A stretch of DNA of 64,000 bases from contig JAJDBM010000054.1 in NCBI GenBank assembly GCA_029261355.1, positions 26,272-90,271 on the forward strand, written 5' to 3'. A model generated the notes under the pieces. That model was not told where the DNA came from. It searched no databases and worked only from the letters and a program-made list of their open reading frames with translations. Within the stretch, counting starts at the first letter, position 1, and each line of letters starts with the position of its first letter. This stretch comes from Nitrospirales bacterium (GTDB taxonomy: Bacteria > Nitrospirota > Nitrospiria > Nitrospirales > UBA8639). Position numbers and translations under genes: made by a program. Below, piece after piece: positions 16,973-25,074 of this stretch.

Positions 16973-17278
16973 AGACGTTCTGAGGATTGTAAGTGTTCAA
17001 TTTTTATGGAAATTTAATAGTTATTCGTGGATGTTGTCCTATTGACAGTGACATGTCGATATCTCGATTGGCGAAATAGCGCCAAAATGATTGAATCGCA
17101 CCATCTGCCTTTTCATTATCCTATTGGTTTGCCGTAATCTGCAGGTTCTATCCTGTTTTTTCATACTCTTTACACACGGACTGTCTTGCTTTGTTCGTTT
17201 AATATGCATAAGGATTATGTCCAAGAGATGCGAGGAACGTATTTTATTCTGTCAGTCTAAGAATACGTCGAATTTGTC

Positions 17279-17294
17279 TCGCACGGCTCTTGCT
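17279..17294 (+). promoter_or_regulatory. Sigma-54-like promoter of the propeller protein gene
   Basis: TCGCAC-GGCTC-TTGCT on the plus strand matches the -24/-12 spacing and the whole -12 box, with one mismatch in the -24 box (C for the first G of GG). The predicted start near 17306 is ~47 nt before the gene. The mismatch lies in a normally invariant position, so this is weaker than the two LCCL promoters. Confidence 0.45.
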
Positions 17295-17352
17295 CTGACC
17301 ACTTAACAAATTGATTTATTATTTAAGTGGACAAAACAAGGAGGCGCACATC

Positions 17353-19029
17353 ATGAGACGGTCATGGCAGGACTATCAACAGTTTTTTCGTATTGGGTTG
17401 TTCGCTAGTACGTGCTTGTTTGGGGTAGTAGGAAATGGAAGTGCGGAGTTGTTCTCAGATGGTCCGGAGTTTCAAGTGAATACCTTCTTGCCAAATGGAC
17501 ATGAGCGTCCATCTGTCGCGATGAATGACAGCGGACAATCCGTGATCATCTGGCAAAATAACGGGCAAGATGGGGATGGTGATGGAGTCTTTGGGCAACG
17601 CTATAACCCCGTTGGGGTTCCAATTGGGCCAGAGTTTCAAGTGAATACGGTGACCAACTCTCCTCAGAATGAGGCCGATGTGGCAATGGATGACGCCGGT
17701 AACTTTGTCGTCGTCTGGCAACGCTTTAATTTTGTTACTGATGAGGGAGGAATCTTTGGTCAACGATTCGCTAACACAGGTAATCCGATCGGATCAGAGT
17801 TTCAAGTGAGTGCACAAACGACCGCTGATCAAAGGAGCCCTGCAGTCGCCATGGATGCCAATGGAGATTTTGTCGTGGCGTGGCAAGATGATAGTGGAGT
17901 CAATACTGATGACTCTGGTGTTTTGGCCAGACAATATAATCAAAATGGAAATCCGGTCGATATTCAGTTTCAAGTCAATACCTACCTTCCTGGTTGGCAA
18001 GCACATCCAGATATAGCGATCGATAGCGCAGGAAGCTTCGTAATTGTGTGGGATAGCTGGGAGCAGGATGGGAATGGAACAGGAATTTTTGGGCAACGCT
18101 TTGACAGTACTGGGAGTACCATTGGGTCAGAGTTTCAAGTGAATTCATGGACAAATAACGACCAAATATACCCTTCTGTAACATTTGATGGAGATGGCAA
18201 AATTATTGTCGTCTGGCAAAGTGAGGAGCAAGATGGGGATCAGAGTGGGATCTTTGGTCAGCGCTATCACGCCAATGGAAACCCCCAAGGCAACAACTTT
18301 CCGGTGAATACGTTTACGACGCATAGTCAGATCTCTCCCGCGGTCCATGCCAATGCCAATGGACAATTTACCGTTGTGTGGCAAGGATGGGGGCAAGATG
18401 GGAGTGGCTTCGGGGTCTTTGGTCAATTGTTTAGCGCTTCAGGGACAGCGGTTGGCGATGAGTTTCAAGTCAACACATCGACTTCATACAACCAGCGATA
18501 CCCTGGCGTTAGCATGGATGGAGAGGGAAATGCGATCATCGTGTGGGACAGCGTTCAGGGTGATGGAGGATTCAGCTATGGCATATTGGGGCAACGATAC
18601 CTTCCCAATAATTCCCCTGTGTGCGATGCAGCAAGTGCAAGTCCCTCGCTCCTCTACTCAAACGATAATGCCTTCAAGATTATCAATATCACAAACGTAT
18701 CTGATCCAGATGGTGATTCTCTCACCATTACTATCAATGAGATTTATCAAGATGAACAAGTCAATGCATGGACTGGTGGATACACTGCTCCCGATGGACA
18801 AGGAATTGGTACGAATGCAGCTGAAGTGCGAGACGAGCATTTAATGCTTGGTAATGGGCGACAGTATCGCATCTATTTTACTGCAGAAGATGGGCTCGGG
18901 GGATCATGCTCAGCTATGGTCTATGTCCGTTCAGGATTCAAAAGCAAATACGATGAGGGTTGGATTATCTATGACTCAACAGAAGTTCCATTCATAGGGG
19001 TTGGGCCTCAGTCATTCAAAGCAAGATAA
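17353..19029 (+). CDS. Secreted seven-repeat beta-propeller-like protein with C-terminal Ig-like domain
   Basis: A 558-aa protein. The signal peptide covers about residues 1-34. Seven repeats of about 55 residues follow, each of the form G-EFQVNT...Q..P.VAMD..G.FVVVW...QDG...GIFGQR(Y/F)...G.P. The final ~130 residues begin CDAASASPS and contain SDPDGDSLTITI and a Cys pair, like bacterial Ig/cadherin-type modules with a DPDGD calcium-type motif. Seven repeats suit a seven-bladed propeller. AGGAGG precedes ATG 17353; an earlier in-frame start lacks this. It is divergent from LCCL operon B and may share its activator. Likely extracellular binding or adhesion; ligand unknown. Confidence 0.8.
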   Translation: MRRSWQDYQQFFRIGLFASTCLFGVVGNGSAELFSDGPEFQVNTFLPNGHERPSVAMNDSGQSVIIWQNNGQDGDGDGVFGQRYNPVGVPIGPEFQVNTVTNSPQNEADVAMDDAGNFVVVWQRFNFVTDEGGIFGQRFANTGNPIGSEFQVSAQTTADQRSPAVAMDANGDFVVAWQDDSGVNTDDSGVLARQYNQNGNPVDIQFQVNTYLPGWQAHPDIAIDSAGSFVIVWDSWEQDGNGTGIFGQRFDSTGSTIGSEFQVNSWTNNDQIYPSVTFDGDGKIIVVWQSEEQDGDQSGIFGQRYHANGNPQGNNFPVNTFTTHSQISPAVHANANGQFTVVWQGWGQDGSGFGVFGQLFSASGTAVGDEFQVNTSTSYNQRYPGVSMDGEGNAIIVWDSVQGDGGFSYGILGQRYLPNNSPVCDAASASPSLLYSNDNAFKIINITNVSDPDGDSLTITINEIYQDEQVNAWTGGYTAPDGQGIGTNAAEVRDEHLMLGNGRQYRIYFTAEDGLGGSCSAMVYVRSGFKSKYDEGWIIYDSTEVPFIGVGPQSFKAR

Positions 19030-19041
19030 CCGATCTGTCTT

Positions 19042-19071
19042 TGTGCACGAACGGATGATTGTTCGTGCACA
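19042..19071 (+). terminator. Strong hairpin after the propeller gene
   Basis: TGTGCACGAAC and GTTCGTGCACA form an 11-bp perfect stem around an 8-nt loop, 12 nt after the stop codon. There is no U-run, so termination may be inefficient or Rho-assisted. Confidence 0.5.
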
Positions 19072-19396
19072 GATCCTCTCCAGTTGTGCCAATCAGTATT
19101 CATCCTTACCCTCAATAGAGAGGGGGTATGCCAGATTTCCTTCTGTTATCAGCTATCCCCTTAGTCAATGGAAGGTCAACACTTAAGGACGCTCTAGTCT
19201 CTCTAATTACTGATCTGTATAAAACGGAGTATTCAAAAGGCACTTTGCAGAAAGACTGTGCGGGATGGTGATTGGTAGGGCATCAAACTATAGTTAATCC
19301 ATGCCCTGGCCTCTACGTTGCTCTTCAATTCTACGTAGATGTAAGGCTTGCCATGTCTGGATGTCCAGGATGGATAAGAAGTATGAGGCGAGTAGG
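19072..19396. other. Intergenic stretch between convergent genes
   Basis: About 325 nt separate the propeller gene hairpin from the response regulator stop. I see no gene, repeat or second hairpin of note. Confidence 0.4.
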
Positions 19397-19813
19397 TCAG
19401 GTGAATGTCGTTGGTGCTATTGTTCGATGAAGGTGTTGCAACTGCAAATGTAAGGCGATGCGGGTTAAGACTTCCAAATTAGTGAATGGTTTTGAGATCA
19501 CGTCAGATGCGCCTGAGTCTAACGCGTCTCTCCAAGTTTCCGGTTCCACGTGAGCGCTGGTCAAGAGGACTGGAACATCCTGCATGTCCTCTAATGCTTT
19601 AAGACGTCGACAGGTTTCATAGCCATCGATCCCTGGCATGCGTATATCGACCAGGACGAGATCTGGATGTCCTTTCTGCGCACAGCCTATGCCCATTTCT
19701 CCGCTTTCTGCCACCAGCACATGGTAGCCAGCATCAACCAACAGATCTGACAATATGTGAAGATTATCTGGCGTATCATCAATGAGCAATAGCGTGGTGA
19801 GGTCTGTATTCAT
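19397..19813 (-). CDS. Single-domain response regulator
   Basis: A 138-aa receiver-only protein: LLLIDDTPDNLHILSDLL (acidic pair), LVLVDIRMPGIDGYETC (phospho-acceptor Asp), LLTSAH (Thr/Ser) and VISKPF (Lys) are all present. There is no output domain, so it probably relays phosphate or acts by protein contact. The start at 19813 is preferred because AGGAAG precedes it and the receiver begins directly after. It lies downstream of the sigma-54 activator gene on the same strand, but the ~310-nt gap, in which I see nothing recognisable, makes co-transcription uncertain. Confidence 0.88.
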   Translation of the reverse strand: MNTDLTTLLLIDDTPDNLHILSDLLVDAGYHVLVAESGEMGIGCAQKGHPDLVLVDIRMPGIDGYETCRRLKALEDMQDVPVLLTSAHVEPETWRDALDSGASDVISKPFTNLEVLTRIALHLQLQHLHRTIAPTTFT

Positions 19814-20126
19814 ATCATTCTTCCTAGGTTGAGGAAATTGTCGAGACAAGATCACGATTATCACGCTTGTCCCTCTTCCTGCATTTCTCTTGACACGATA
19901 TTAGCAATTTAAATGCCACAGCACCCCAAAAATCTCTAACATAGAGATTAAGTTCTCAAACTCCACGCCATGAGATGAAAGAGAAGTGACGACCTGATCG
20001 GAGAGAAGAACCGAGGATGAAGGAAAAGGAGTTCCCGCTAAACGCTGTGTGGCCATATGTCGCCAAAATGGTGGATTGTCGCCACAGAGACCATTTGGTG
20101 AGCGGTGAGAATTGAAACGTAAGGTG

Positions 20127-21626
20127 TTATTCTTCTCGATCGATGCCGAGTTTTTCCATACGCCCTCGTAAGGTCGAACGATTGACCCCAAGGAGCTGAG
20201 CTGCTCCTTTTTCTCCAGAAATGCGCCATTTTGTAGAATCCAGTGCACGAAGGATATGGAGTCGTTCAATTTCTTCGAGAGACAGAAAGGCGGTTGTTTC
20301 CGGGGAGGGCTGTGGCAACATTTGGTCCATGGGTGATGACATGGTTGTTTCAGACTGACTGCCAAGCCAATTTCCCATCTCAAGAGTGTGATTTTTGTTC
20401 ACAATCACGGCCCGTTCAATTACATTTTCTAGTTCTCGTATATTTCCAGGCCAAGGATAATTCATCAATTCACGATGACTATCTGGGTGTATATCCGTCA
20501 CTGTCCTCCCATGTCTCTCCGAGAATTTTTTAAGAATATGCCTAAAGAGTAAGGGTAAATCTTCTTGACGTTCACGAAGAGGTGGAATATTTACGGGGAA
20601 CACATTCAGGCGGTAATAGAGATCTTCTCGAAATTGTTTCTGGGCCACAGCTTCTTGGAGGTCTCTGTTTGTGGCGGCAATGATGCGGACATCAACTTTT
20701 TGGGTACTGTGTCCTCCGACTCGTTCGAATTCTTGTTCTTGAAGCACACGCAATAGTTTGGATTGAATATCGAGAGGGAGTTCTCCGATTTCGTCAAGAA
20801 AGAGCGTGCCTCGATGGGCCAGTTCGAATCGACCGACACGTTTGCTCGTTGCCCCAGTAAAAGCACCCTTTTCATGGCCAAAAAACTCACTTTCAAATAA
20901 GTCTTTGGGAATGGCCGCGCAGTTGACTTTGATCATGGGCAAGTCGGCTCGAGCGCTCTGTTCGTGAACGGCCCGAGCGAGTACTTCTTTGCCGGTCCCA
21001 GTTTCGCCAATGAGCAGAACCGTGCAATCCGTTTTTGCCGCTTGTGCGACGTGATCAAGTGCCTCTCGAATCGAGGGACTGCTCCCGACAATCCCTCCGC
21101 CAACTTGTTGGGATTGTAGTTCATCCTGAAGGTACCGAACCGTTCCCTTAGTTCGAGTATGAGCATCGATTTCCTCTTGCAGCAGCTGATTCTGCTCTTC
21201 AAGGTGAACTTTTTGACCTTCCAACTTACAGCAGAGTTCCCGAAGAGCTAGATGCGTTCGCACGCGTGCGAGTACTTCTTCTTGGTGAAACGGTTTCGTG
21301 ATGTAATCAACGCCACCGACCTCGAATCCCTTAACTTTTTCGATGGTTTCCGAAAGCGCAGTCATGAAAATTATAGGAATATCTCTCGTATCAGGGTTAG
21401 CTTTCAAGCGTGTGCAGGTCTCGAACCCATTTAGTTCGGGCATCAAAACATCGAGCAAAATGAGGTCTGGGTGCTCGCGTCGGATAACTTCCTCCGCATC
21501 ATTTCCATCCTCGGCTACGAGCACTTTATAGCCTGCGTCATCCAAAAAGGCTGAGACAATCTGAAGATTGGTCGGAGTGTCGTCCACAACCAAAATTTTT
21601 CCGTGGGACTCAGCTCGTATCGTCAT
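20127..21626 (-). CDS. Sigma-54-dependent response regulator (REC-AAA+-Fis)
   Basis: A 499-aa NtrC-class activator. The receiver (about 10-125) has the Asp in [14 protein letters not shown] coiled-coil linker (~130-170) follows. The AAA+ domain (~180-410) has Walker A GETGTGKE, the sigma-54 contact loop GAFTGAT and Walker [13 protein letters not shown]-terminal Fis-type helix-turn-helix ([27 protein letters not shown]) binds DNA. All motifs for RpoN activation are intact. Its ATG overlaps the stop of the hybrid kinase gene (ATGA), so that kinase is the likely partner. The nearby -24/-12 promoters of the LCCL operons are obvious candidate targets. Confidence 0.95.
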   Translation of the reverse strand: MTIRAESHGKILVVDDTPTNLQIVSAFLDDAGYKVLVAEDGNDAEEVIRREHPDLILLDVLMPELNGFETCTRLKANPDTRDIPIIFMTALSETIEKVKGFEVGGVDYITKPFHQEEVLARVRTHLALRELCCKLEGQKVHLEEQNQLLQEEIDAHTRTKGTVRYLQDELQSQQVGGGIVGSSPSIREALDHVAQAAKTDCTVLLIGETGTGKEVLARAVHEQSARADLPMIKVNCAAIPKDLFESEFFGHEKGAFTGATSKRVGRFELAHRGTLFLDEIGELPLDIQSKLLRVLQEQEFERVGGHSTQKVDVRIIAATNRDLQEAVAQKQFREDLYYRLNVFPVNIPPLRERQEDLPLLFRHILKKFSERHGRTVTDIHPDSHRELMNYPWPGNIRELENVIERAVIVNKNHTLEMGNWLGSQSETTMSSPMDQMLPQPSPETTAFLSLEEIERLHILRALDSTKWRISGEKGAAQLLGVNRSTLRGRMEKLGIDREE

Positions 21627-24196
21627 GATGTTTGACCTTTGAGATTTTCAAGGAACAAGCGTAGCTTTTTGACTTGAAACTGTTGGGCAAATGTTCGGAC
21701 CTTGTTGATAAAGGTTTGATGAGCTGGGTCAGTTTCCTCAAACAACTGAAGGCGGTGGAGCACTTGTGTCATATCTCCAGATGCAACCAATGTTTGGAGT
21801 TCGTGAATGACGTCAATGGGCGGGATGATGAGCTCCGTTGGTGAAGTTTCTTGATCCTGAGGGATCGTTGCCGTTGGGTCTGTCTCTTGATCGTAGGTAA
21901 TGGAAAGATGGAGATGTTCACAGAGTAGCCGTACAAGTTTGCCAATTCGAAAGGGTTTTGAGAGGAATCCATCCGCTCCTGCCTCGAGACATTCGGTTCG
22001 ATTGTGCTCAAAGGAACTGGCGGAAACCGCCAAGATTATCAAGCCTCTCATGTCGGGTAGAGTCCTAATTTGTTTTGTTGCTTCTAGGCCATTAAGTTGT
22101 GGCATACGTAAATCCATTAAAATTGCATCAGGCTTTTTGATTGCGAGCTGTTTAAGGCATTCTTGCCCATTCGTGGCCTGTTGGACCGTAAAGCCAAGAG
22201 GGCGCAACGCATCTGCTAAGAATTGTCGATTGTCTGCCTTATCATCGACCACTAAGATGTTTCGTTTTGGCCCGACGACTCCAAGAATGATCCGTTCCTC
22301 TTGCCCAAGGTCTTGTTCCGTGACGTCAGCTTCAGGGAGTTCAAGGTCAAACCAAAAACTGCTGCCTTGACCGTAAACACTGGCGGCTTCAAGTTTACTG
22401 TCCATTAAGTGCACGAGCTTTTGACCGATCGTAAGTCCGAGGCCTGTTCCCTCTGGCATCAGGTTTGAGTGATGTATTTGTCGAAACGCCTGAAAAATAG
22501 ATGCCAAGTCGTCTGGATTGATGCCGACACCGGTATCCTCGACTAAGAACCGAATGGCCTTGTCGTGATATCCCACCTTGAGCGCAATGCCTCCCTCCCG
22601 TGTATACTTAATTGCGTTGTCGAGTAAGTTGATCAATACCTGACGAAGTCGTTTAATATCGCCCATGACAATGCGGGGAAATTCTGAGAGCAGTTCGAAG
22701 GTGAACATGAGCCCGTTGTCTTCAGCTCGAGCACGCATGATGTTGACTAACGATTCAAGCATGGGGCGAAGCGAAAAGGGTTCGGTGTAGATCTCGAGGC
22801 TTCCCGCTTCTATGCGGGTGAGATCTAAGATTTCATTGATGAGTCCGAGAAGATGCTCCCCTGACTGCTCAATCACCGAAATGGCTGTTTGATGGGATGT
22901 CGCCACGGATTTGTCATTTTTCAGGAGTTGTGCATATCCTAAGATTCCAGTGAGTGGAGTACGAAGCTCATGGCTCATCGTTGATAAGAATTCACTCTTG
23001 GCTCGATTGGCCAGTTCTGCTGCTTCTTTGGCTGCCTGAAGCTCACGTTCGGCCGCAATACGTTTGGTAATATCTTTGCCATAAATCGTCACGAATCCTT
23101 CTTCTTGAAACGGGACAAAGAATAAGGAATATATCTGTGGCTCAACTCCGGTTTCGAGATATTTATTGGATCCAGTTGTGCTCACTTCCCCAATAACTTG
23201 AGCGATCGATGATGGCGCGACGTTTCCTTTTTTACATTCCCACATTGTTAGGAGTGTTTGACTGGCTGGATTGGCATAGACAATTGTCCCATCGTTTGCC
23301 AGTCTCAGAACGGGATTTGGATTCATGTCAGGAAATTTTGTGCTCGCTTGCGCAGACTTCTCAGCTGCCTTTCTTGCTGTAATATCTCTGAGAAATCCAC
23401 TAAAGACGATTCTTCCATGAGAAGGTAGCGGTGTAATACTCAGCTCAATAGGAAATTCATGGCCATCTTTGTGGAGTCCTGTGATTTCGATTCGCTGTTT
23501 GAGAAGCTTGGCTTCTCCAGTTTCCACCATACGTTTTAGTCCGGCGCGATGTGCTTCTCGATATTCTTGTGGGACGATGGTTGTTTCTAAACTCTGGCCG
23601 ATGGCTTCTTCTCGCTTCCAGCCAAAAATCGTCTCAGCTTGATGATTCCACCCTGTAATGATGCCTTCTGAATCCATGGCAACGACTGCGTCGAGGGCGT
23701 TGTCGACGATCAGGCGGGTGGTTTCGTCACTTTCACGGAATCCGGCTTCTATCCACTTGCTCTGAGTGATATCAATCATGACGGCCACAAGCCGACAATC
23801 GAGACTTTCCTTATCGGTAACGAATTGTCCACGGTCGTAAATATAGGCATAGCTGTCATCCGCACAGCGAAACCGATATTCTGCTGACCAGAGGGAGTTC
23901 GTCGTCTGCAGGGCTTTCTCTAGTTCCTCGAGGACAGCTGTTCGGTCTTCCGGATGCAGACGGTCCTCCCACCATTGGCTTGTTTGACCGACCTCATGTT
24001 TGGCATAGCCAAAATGCTTTGATTCTCCGAATTCCCAAGTCATGATATTGGTCATGAGATGACAATCACGAACAACGCCGCATGACTGCGCCACCATGGA
24101 CCATGGTTGATTGTGAGGCTGAGATTCTTGACCCCGGTTACGGGGAGGAATGGATGAGGGGGGTTGGTTTTTCATCGTCGAGTCATATGTTGGCAT
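21623..24196 (-). CDS. Multi-PAS hybrid histidine kinase with C-terminal receiver
   Basis: An 857-aa soluble sensor. Three PAS domains (~45-150, 160-280, 285-385) come first, the second with the common PAS pattern NALDAVVAMDSEGIITGWN. Next are HisKA with the phospho-His in STMSHELRTPLTG, HATPase_c (NLLDNAIKYT, VEDTGVGI, GTGLGLTIG) and a receiver (AILMDLRMPQLNG, LSKPF). A ~70-residue tail rich in helices may be an HPt-like region, but I see no clear HPt His motif. No membrane segment, so it senses a cytoplasmic signal. ATG at 24196; 24175 is possible. The gene is coupled to the sigma-54 activator downstream and preceded by a CTGTTAC direct repeat. Confidence 0.93.
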   Translation of the reverse strand: MPTYDSTMKNQPPSSIPPRNRGQESQPHNQPWSMVAQSCGVVRDCHLMTNIMTWEFGESKHFGYAKHEVGQTSQWWEDRLHPEDRTAVLEELEKALQTTNSLWSAEYRFRCADDSYAYIYDRGQFVTDKESLDCRLVAVMIDITQSKWIEAGFRESDETTRLIVDNALDAVVAMDSEGIITGWNHQAETIFGWKREEAIGQSLETTIVPQEYREAHRAGLKRMVETGEAKLLKQRIEITGLHKDGHEFPIELSITPLPSHGRIVFSGFLRDITARKAAEKSAQASTKFPDMNPNPVLRLANDGTIVYANPASQTLLTMWECKKGNVAPSSIAQVIGEVSTTGSNKYLETGVEPQIYSLFFVPFQEEGFVTIYGKDITKRIAAERELQAAKEAAELANRAKSEFLSTMSHELRTPLTGILGYAQLLKNDKSVATSHQTAISVIEQSGEHLLGLINEILDLTRIEAGSLEIYTEPFSLRPMLESLVNIMRARAEDNGLMFTFELLSEFPRIVMGDIKRLRQVLINLLDNAIKYTREGGIALKVGYHDKAIRFLVEDTGVGINPDDLASIFQAFRQIHHSNLMPEGTGLGLTIGQKLVHLMDSKLEAASVYGQGSSFWFDLELPEADVTEQDLGQEERIILGVVGPKRNILVVDDKADNRQFLADALRPLGFTVQQATNGQECLKQLAIKKPDAILMDLRMPQLNGLEATKQIRTLPDMRGLIILAVSASSFEHNRTECLEAGADGFLSKPFRIGKLVRLLCEHLHLSITYDQETDPTATIPQDQETSPTELIIPPIDVIHELQTLVASGDMTQVLHRLQLFEETDPAHQTFINKVRTFAQQFQVKKLRLFLENLKGQTS

Positions 24197-24265
24197 AAAT
24201 TTATAGCCTATTGCAGCTAATGTCTCAATGGATAAAGGTCAGATAACCCATTATTTAGTATAAAA

Positions 24266-24297
24266 ATATCACAGAGGTGGTAACAGATATGTAACAG
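24266..24297 (-). promoter_or_regulatory. SARP/Pho-type direct repeat promoter of the kinase/sigma-54 activator operon
   Basis: The minus strand reads CTGTTAC-ATAT-CTGTTAC (24297 to 24280), then 8 nt, then TGATAT (24271-24266). It is identical in repeat and spacing to the copy at 24957-24988. The leader to the kinase start would be about 60 nt. Confidence 0.6.
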
Positions 24298-24393
24298 ATT
24301 TAAAGAAAGTGACCCATTTATTATCATTAACTACGACCGCCTTCTACTATTTAGTTGTCTTTTTCGAGATCGGGTCCAAGAGCCTCTTTCGTG

Positions 24394-24867
24394 TCAGTAT
24401 TTTCCTTCATCCGTGAATGGATTGGGGGTTATTTTCAGTGATTTTGAAGATTGGCGGTCTTGGTTAACGTTAATAGTCAGAATCTCTCCACCATCTCTTA
24501 TTGATCCGCAGGGCAGGCTTTCGGGTGTGATCGAGAAAATATCGACAACACAATCACACAAGTAGGCTGAAAACAGCTGGATCTGGAGTAAAGGAATCGT
24601 GGTCCAGTATTGATACAGGCCTTCGGGAATGGGTTTCAACGGACGAACATGTAGAGTCATTTTTGGAGGTATGACCTCGAGTCTCTGTATATGCCCCCTC
24701 GCCATCCAATTGGCCAGAACTTGGTCCGCAGGAGCATTGAAACGTTGCAATTCAGTTAACAGGGGCGACAGATTCGAGTGAATGGCGAGCCTATGTTTGG
24801 CAGCATCTTGCTGGGATTTCTGACTGGAGGTGTGGGCTGCAAGATGGGTTTTCTTTGTTGCCTTCAT
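24394..24867 (-). CDS. Unknown protein (157 aa) divergent from the SARP-type regulator
   Basis: The first ~30 residues are basic and polar (MKATKKTHLAAHTSSQKSQQ). The rest has mixed alpha/beta character with QVLANWMARGHIQRLEVIPPKMTLHVRPLKPIPEG and a hydrophobic stretch with two Cys (LFSAYLCDCVVDIFSI). There is no signal peptide or membrane helix and I recognise no family. GGAG stands 5 nt before the ATG. Expression is probably driven by the CTGTTAC direct repeat at 24957-24988, so it is likely a target of the neighbouring regulator. The long run of 10 G:C pairs in its leader is unusual. Confidence 0.68.
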   Translation of the reverse strand: MKATKKTHLAAHTSSQKSQQDAAKHRLAIHSNLSPLLTELQRFNAPADQVLANWMARGHIQRLEVIPPKMTLHVRPLKPIPEGLYQYWTTIPLLQIQLFSAYLCDCVVDIFSITPESLPCGSIRDGGEILTINVNQDRQSSKSLKITPNPFTDEGKY

Positions 24868-24901
24868 CGTGACTCCAAATTTGTGCCTCGTTCCGAGCGT
24901 T

Positions 24902-24911
24902 GGGGGGGGGG
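24902..24911. repeat. Homopolymer of ten G (plus strand)
   Basis: Ten consecutive G lie in the predicted 5' leader of the 157-aa gene, about 35 nt before its start and about 45 nt after the direct-repeat promoter. Such tracts are prone to slipped-strand length change. Confidence 0.8.
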
Positions 24912-24956
24912 AATGGTTCTAAAGAATTCAAATTTCTACTTCTGATGACTGCAGAT

Positions 24957-24988
24957 ATATCAGGCATGTCGTAACAGATATGTAACAG
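24957..24988 (-). promoter_or_regulatory. SARP/Pho-type direct repeat promoter between the SARP-type regulator and the 157-aa gene
   Basis: CTGTTAC-ATAT-CTGTTAC on the minus strand (24988 to 24971), 8 nt, then TGATAT (24962-24957). It points toward the 157-aa gene. The divergent regulator starts 87 nt to the right, so autoregulation through the same site is possible. Confidence 0.62.
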
Positions 24989-25074
24989 ATTCAAAGAAAA
25001 GGCAAGGGCACGTGCTGTTTTTTCTAGCTCTTGACATATTCCAAGTTTTCTCTGGCCTATGCTAGGCTGCACAA

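Noticed and set aside
17455..18600. CRISPR-like or tandem DNA repeat in the propeller gene
   Set aside because: The periodicity (~165 nt) comes from the protein repeats; nucleotide identity between units is only partial and there are no spacers.
19901..20383. Minus-strand frame overlapping the end of the sigma-54 activator gene
   Set aside because: Its right part is in another frame of the activator's Fis domain and the left part is non-coding; no ribosome site.
24258..24263. TATACT as -10 box of the kinase operon
   Set aside because: It is 16 nt from the direct repeat; the 8-nt TGATAT is preferred because the other copy has the same spacing. It could still serve as a separate promoter.
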